Source: a bacterium (GTDB lineage Bacteria; Pseudomonadota; Alphaproteobacteria; Caulobacterales; Hyphomonadaceae). From it: a DNA stretch of 6,573 nucleotides. Both the position numbers and the translations under genes were made by a program. A model generated the notes under the pieces. That model made no database searches. It had not been told where the DNA came from and worked only from the letters and a program-made list of their open reading frames with translations. Below are positions 4,929-6,573 of this stretch, one piece after another. The stretch spans positions 1 to 6,573 of the forward strand of contig JAVBYB010000403.1 of the NCBI GenBank assembly GCA_030824255.1. The letters run 5' to 3'. Position 1 is the stretch's first letter, and each line of letters begins with the position of its first letter.

Positions 4929-6449
4929 ATGCATCTCTTGAAACTTATCCCGCTCGTGGCCCTCGTGGCCGGCGCATGCGCCACCACGACTGACTCGGGC
5001 CCGGAAGACGATGCGCAGACGGCGTCCTCGTCAGAGCCAGCCAGGCCGCTCCCGACGCGCATCGCCTATCCGAAGGACCCCTATCCCTCGACCTACAAGC
5101 CCATGCCCGCGGACGACGTCCTGATTCGCAACGCCACCGTGTTCGACGGTCTCGGCGGCGAGATCAAAGGCGGCGCGGTGCTGATCCAGGGCGGCAAAAT
5201 CACCGCCATCGGCTCGGAAGCCTCGATGACCGTCCCGGCCGGCCTGCGCACGCTCGACGGCACAGGCAAGTTCGTCACCCCCGGCATCATCGACATCCAC
5301 TCGCACCTCGGCGTCTATCCTTCTCCCGGCATCTCCGCTCACCAGGACGGCAACGAAGTTTCCGGTCCCGTCACGGCGGAGGTCTGGGCCGAACACGCGA
5401 TCTGGCCGCATGATCCAGGCTTCACGCGCGCCATGGCTGGCGGCGTCACAGCGATGCAGGTGCTTCCCGGCTCGGCGAACCTGTTCGGCGGCCGTGGCGT
5501 GATCATCAAGAACGTCCCGGCGCGCACCGCGCAGGGCATGAAATTCCCCGGCGCGCCGTACACGCTGAAAATGGCCTGCGGCGAAAACCCGAAGCGCGTC
5601 TACGGCTATGGCGGCGGCCGCTTCCCCGGCAGCGCGCCCTTCTCGCGCATGGGCAACATCGCCGGCTATCGCGAAGCCTGGCAGCGCGCAGCCGAATACA
5701 AGCGCAAGTGGGACAAGTACGACAACGACTTCGACGCATGGGAAAAGAAGACCAGATCACCGGCCGAACAGAAGGACGATAAGGGCCCGGGCGATCCACC
5801 CAACGCGCCTGATCGCAACCTCGAACTGGACACGCTGATGGGCGTGCTCGACGGCGAGATCCTCGTGCAGCATCATTGCTACCGCGCTGACGAGATGGCG
5901 CAGGTGATCGATCTGTCGAAGGAGTTCGGCTACAAGGTCACCGCCTTCCACCACGGTGTAGAGGCCTACAAGATCGCCGACCTGCTCGGCGAGAACGGCA
6001 TCTGCGGCGCCCTTTGGGCTGACTGGTGGGGCTTCAAGGCGGAAGCCTATGACGGCATCCGCGAAAACATCCCGCTGGTGCACAAGGCCAAGGGCGGTTG
6101 CGCCATCGTCCACTCCGACGACGCCAACGGCATCCAGCGCCTGAACCAGGAAGCCGCCAAGGCTCTGGCCGATGGCGCGAAGATGGGCATCAACATTCCA
6201 AAGGCCGAAGCGTGGACATGGCTGTCGCGCAACCCTGCCAAGGCCATGGGTATCCTCGACAAGACAGGCACGCTCGAAGCCGGCAAAGCCGCCGATGTCG
6301 TCATCTGGTCCGGCGACCCGTTCAGCGTTTACACCCGCGCGGATTATGTCTTCGTCGACGGCGCCATCACATGGGATCGCGCCAATGTCGCAAACCAGCC
6401 TGTCGTAGACTTCGAACTCGGCCAACCGGGCGAAGGAGATCGCAAATGA
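4929..6449 (+). CDS. Amidohydrolase lipoprotein, imidazolonepropionase-like
   Basis: The 506-residue protein is a metal-dependent hydrolase of the amidohydrolase superfamily, closest in style to imidazolonepropionase-related proteins (COG1228). It starts with a lipoprotein signal: a hydrophobic stretch and lipobox VAGAC, with C17 as the lipid-bearing residue. Ala at +2 suggests outer-membrane sorting. Residues 18-60 form an acidic/Ser/Pro linker. The N-terminal beta part has VLIRNATVFDG (64-74). The metal site HxH is H124-S125-H126 in GIIDIHSH. Further likely ligands or catalytic residues are H315/H316 in LVQHHCYRA, H341/H342 in AFHHGVEAYKI, and D397 in IVHSDDANGIQRLNQEAAKA. The end has the usual GTLEAGKAADVVIW (447-460) and DYVFVDG. 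A charged insert (about 248-300) separates the halves of the barrel. The start is set by the lipoprotein signal; the Shine-Dalgarno (GGGG at 4920-4923) is weak. Substrate is unknown. It is translationally coupled to a second amidohydrolase. Confidence 0.9.
   Translation: MHLLKLIPLVALVAGACATTTDSGPEDDAQTASSSEPARPLPTRIAYPKDPYPSTYKPMPADDVLIRNATVFDGLGGEIKGGAVLIQGGKITAIGSEASMTVPAGLRTLDGTGKFVTPGIIDIHSHLGVYPSPGISAHQDGNEVSGPVTAEVWAEHAIWPHDPGFTRAMAGGVTAMQVLPGSANLFGGRGVIIKNVPARTAQGMKFPGAPYTLKMACGENPKRVYGYGGGRFPGSAPFSRMGNIAGYREAWQRAAEYKRKWDKYDNDFDAWEKKTRSPAEQKDDKGPGDPPNAPDRNLELDTLMGVLDGEILVQHHCYRADEMAQVIDLSKEFGYKVTAFHHGVEAYKIADLLGENGICGALWADWWGFKAEAYDGIRENIPLVHKAKGGCAIVHSDDANGIQRLNQEAAKALADGAKMGINIPKAEAWTWLSRNPAKAMGILDKTGTLEAGKAADVVIWSGDPFSVYTRADYVFVDGAITWDRANVANQPVVDFELGQPGEGDRK
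6433..6440 (+). promoter_or_regulatory. Strong Shine-Dalgarno for the second amidohydrolase
   Basis: AAGGAGAT lies inside the end of the first amidohydrolase gene. Its GGAG core (6435-6438) is seven bases before the ATG at 6446. It is much stronger than the site of the first gene, so the second protein could be made at a higher rate from the same mRNA. Confidence 0.7.
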
Positions 6450-6573
6450 TCCGCCACCTTCTTCTCGCCGCAACCATCCTCGCCATGGCGCCGTCAGCGC
6501 TGGCGCAGACCATCGCCATCACCGGCGGCCGCGTCGTCACCAACACGGCGCAAGGCACAATCGAGAACGGCAC
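6446..6573 (+). CDS. Second exported amidohydrolase, 3' end outside window
   Basis: Only the first 42 residues are present. They begin with a Sec signal peptide: MIRH, a hydrophobic core, and a likely cut after A20 in SALA|Q. The mature protein would be periplasmic. The following IAITGGRVVTN and TIENG resemble the N-terminal beta strands of amidohydrolases (compare VLIRNATVFDG and GEIKGG in the preceding protein). No metal ligands are reached before the edge, so family assignment rests on this short match and on context. The ATG overlaps the previous stop as ATGA, with a strong Shine-Dalgarno. Unlike its partner it has no lipobox cysteine, so one member would be membrane-anchored and the other soluble. 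Confidence 0.7.
   Translation, partial: MIRHLLLAATILAMAPSALAQTIAITGGRVVTNTAQGTIENG

Noticed and set aside
5757..6473. Minus-strand open frame (238 residues)
   Set aside because: It is antisense to the conserved C-terminal half of the amidohydrolase and has no recognisable motif.
1..6573. CRISPR arrays, tRNA/rRNA genes, insertion sequences, toxin-antitoxin or defence genes
   Set aside because: No regularly spaced repeats, cloverleaf-like segments, transposase motifs, or small coupled toxin-type genes were seen on either strand.

Overview
The window comes from a GC-rich bacterial chromosome. G or C dominates third codon positions, and long antisense open frames are common as a result. The best-recognised gene is a topoisomerase IV B subunit (parE). 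Its length and C-terminal sequence look alphaproteobacterial. The company of secreted proteins starting 'TPDGKPDFQGVW' and paired exported amidohydrolases suggests Caulobacterales or a relative such as Hyphomonadaceae. That placement is inference from remembered family features, not a database result.

Layout. Positions 1-150 are the upstream region of parE, with a small inverted repeat at the left edge. A tight rightward cluster follows: parE (151-2136), then two hotdog-fold PaaI-type thioesterases (2129-2605 and 2602-3021). These genes overlap by 8 and 4 bases, so they are probably co-transcribed and translationally coupled. This cluster converges, with only 10 bases between stop codons, on a leftward gene for an exported protein of unknown function (3032-4066). 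Upstream of that gene, on the same strand, is a stand-alone receiver-domain response regulator (4231-4740). It is separated from the exported-protein gene by a 164-base gap. A 188-base divergent region (4741-4928) carries three copies of TTTGACG and leads to a rightward pair of amidohydrolase genes. The first (4929-6449) encodes a predicted lipoprotein. The second starts in an ATGA overlap at 6446 and runs off the right edge.

How the genes fit together. ParE acts with ParC, which is not in the window, to unlink daughter chromosomes. The two thioesterases probably hydrolyse acyl-CoA substrates that cannot be named from sequence. They may work as a pair, because one lacks the canonical active-site His and the other keeps it. 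The two amidohydrolases are both exported and coupled, and probably act together on a small periplasmic amide, peptide or cyclic compound. The response regulator has all phosphorylation residues but no output domain and no kinase beside it. I see no CRISPR array, tRNA, rRNA, insertion sequence, phage gene or defence system. No clear new multi-gene system is visible. The most testable ideas are the complementary thioesterase pair, the coupled amidohydrolase pair, and the repeated motif in the divergent promoter region.
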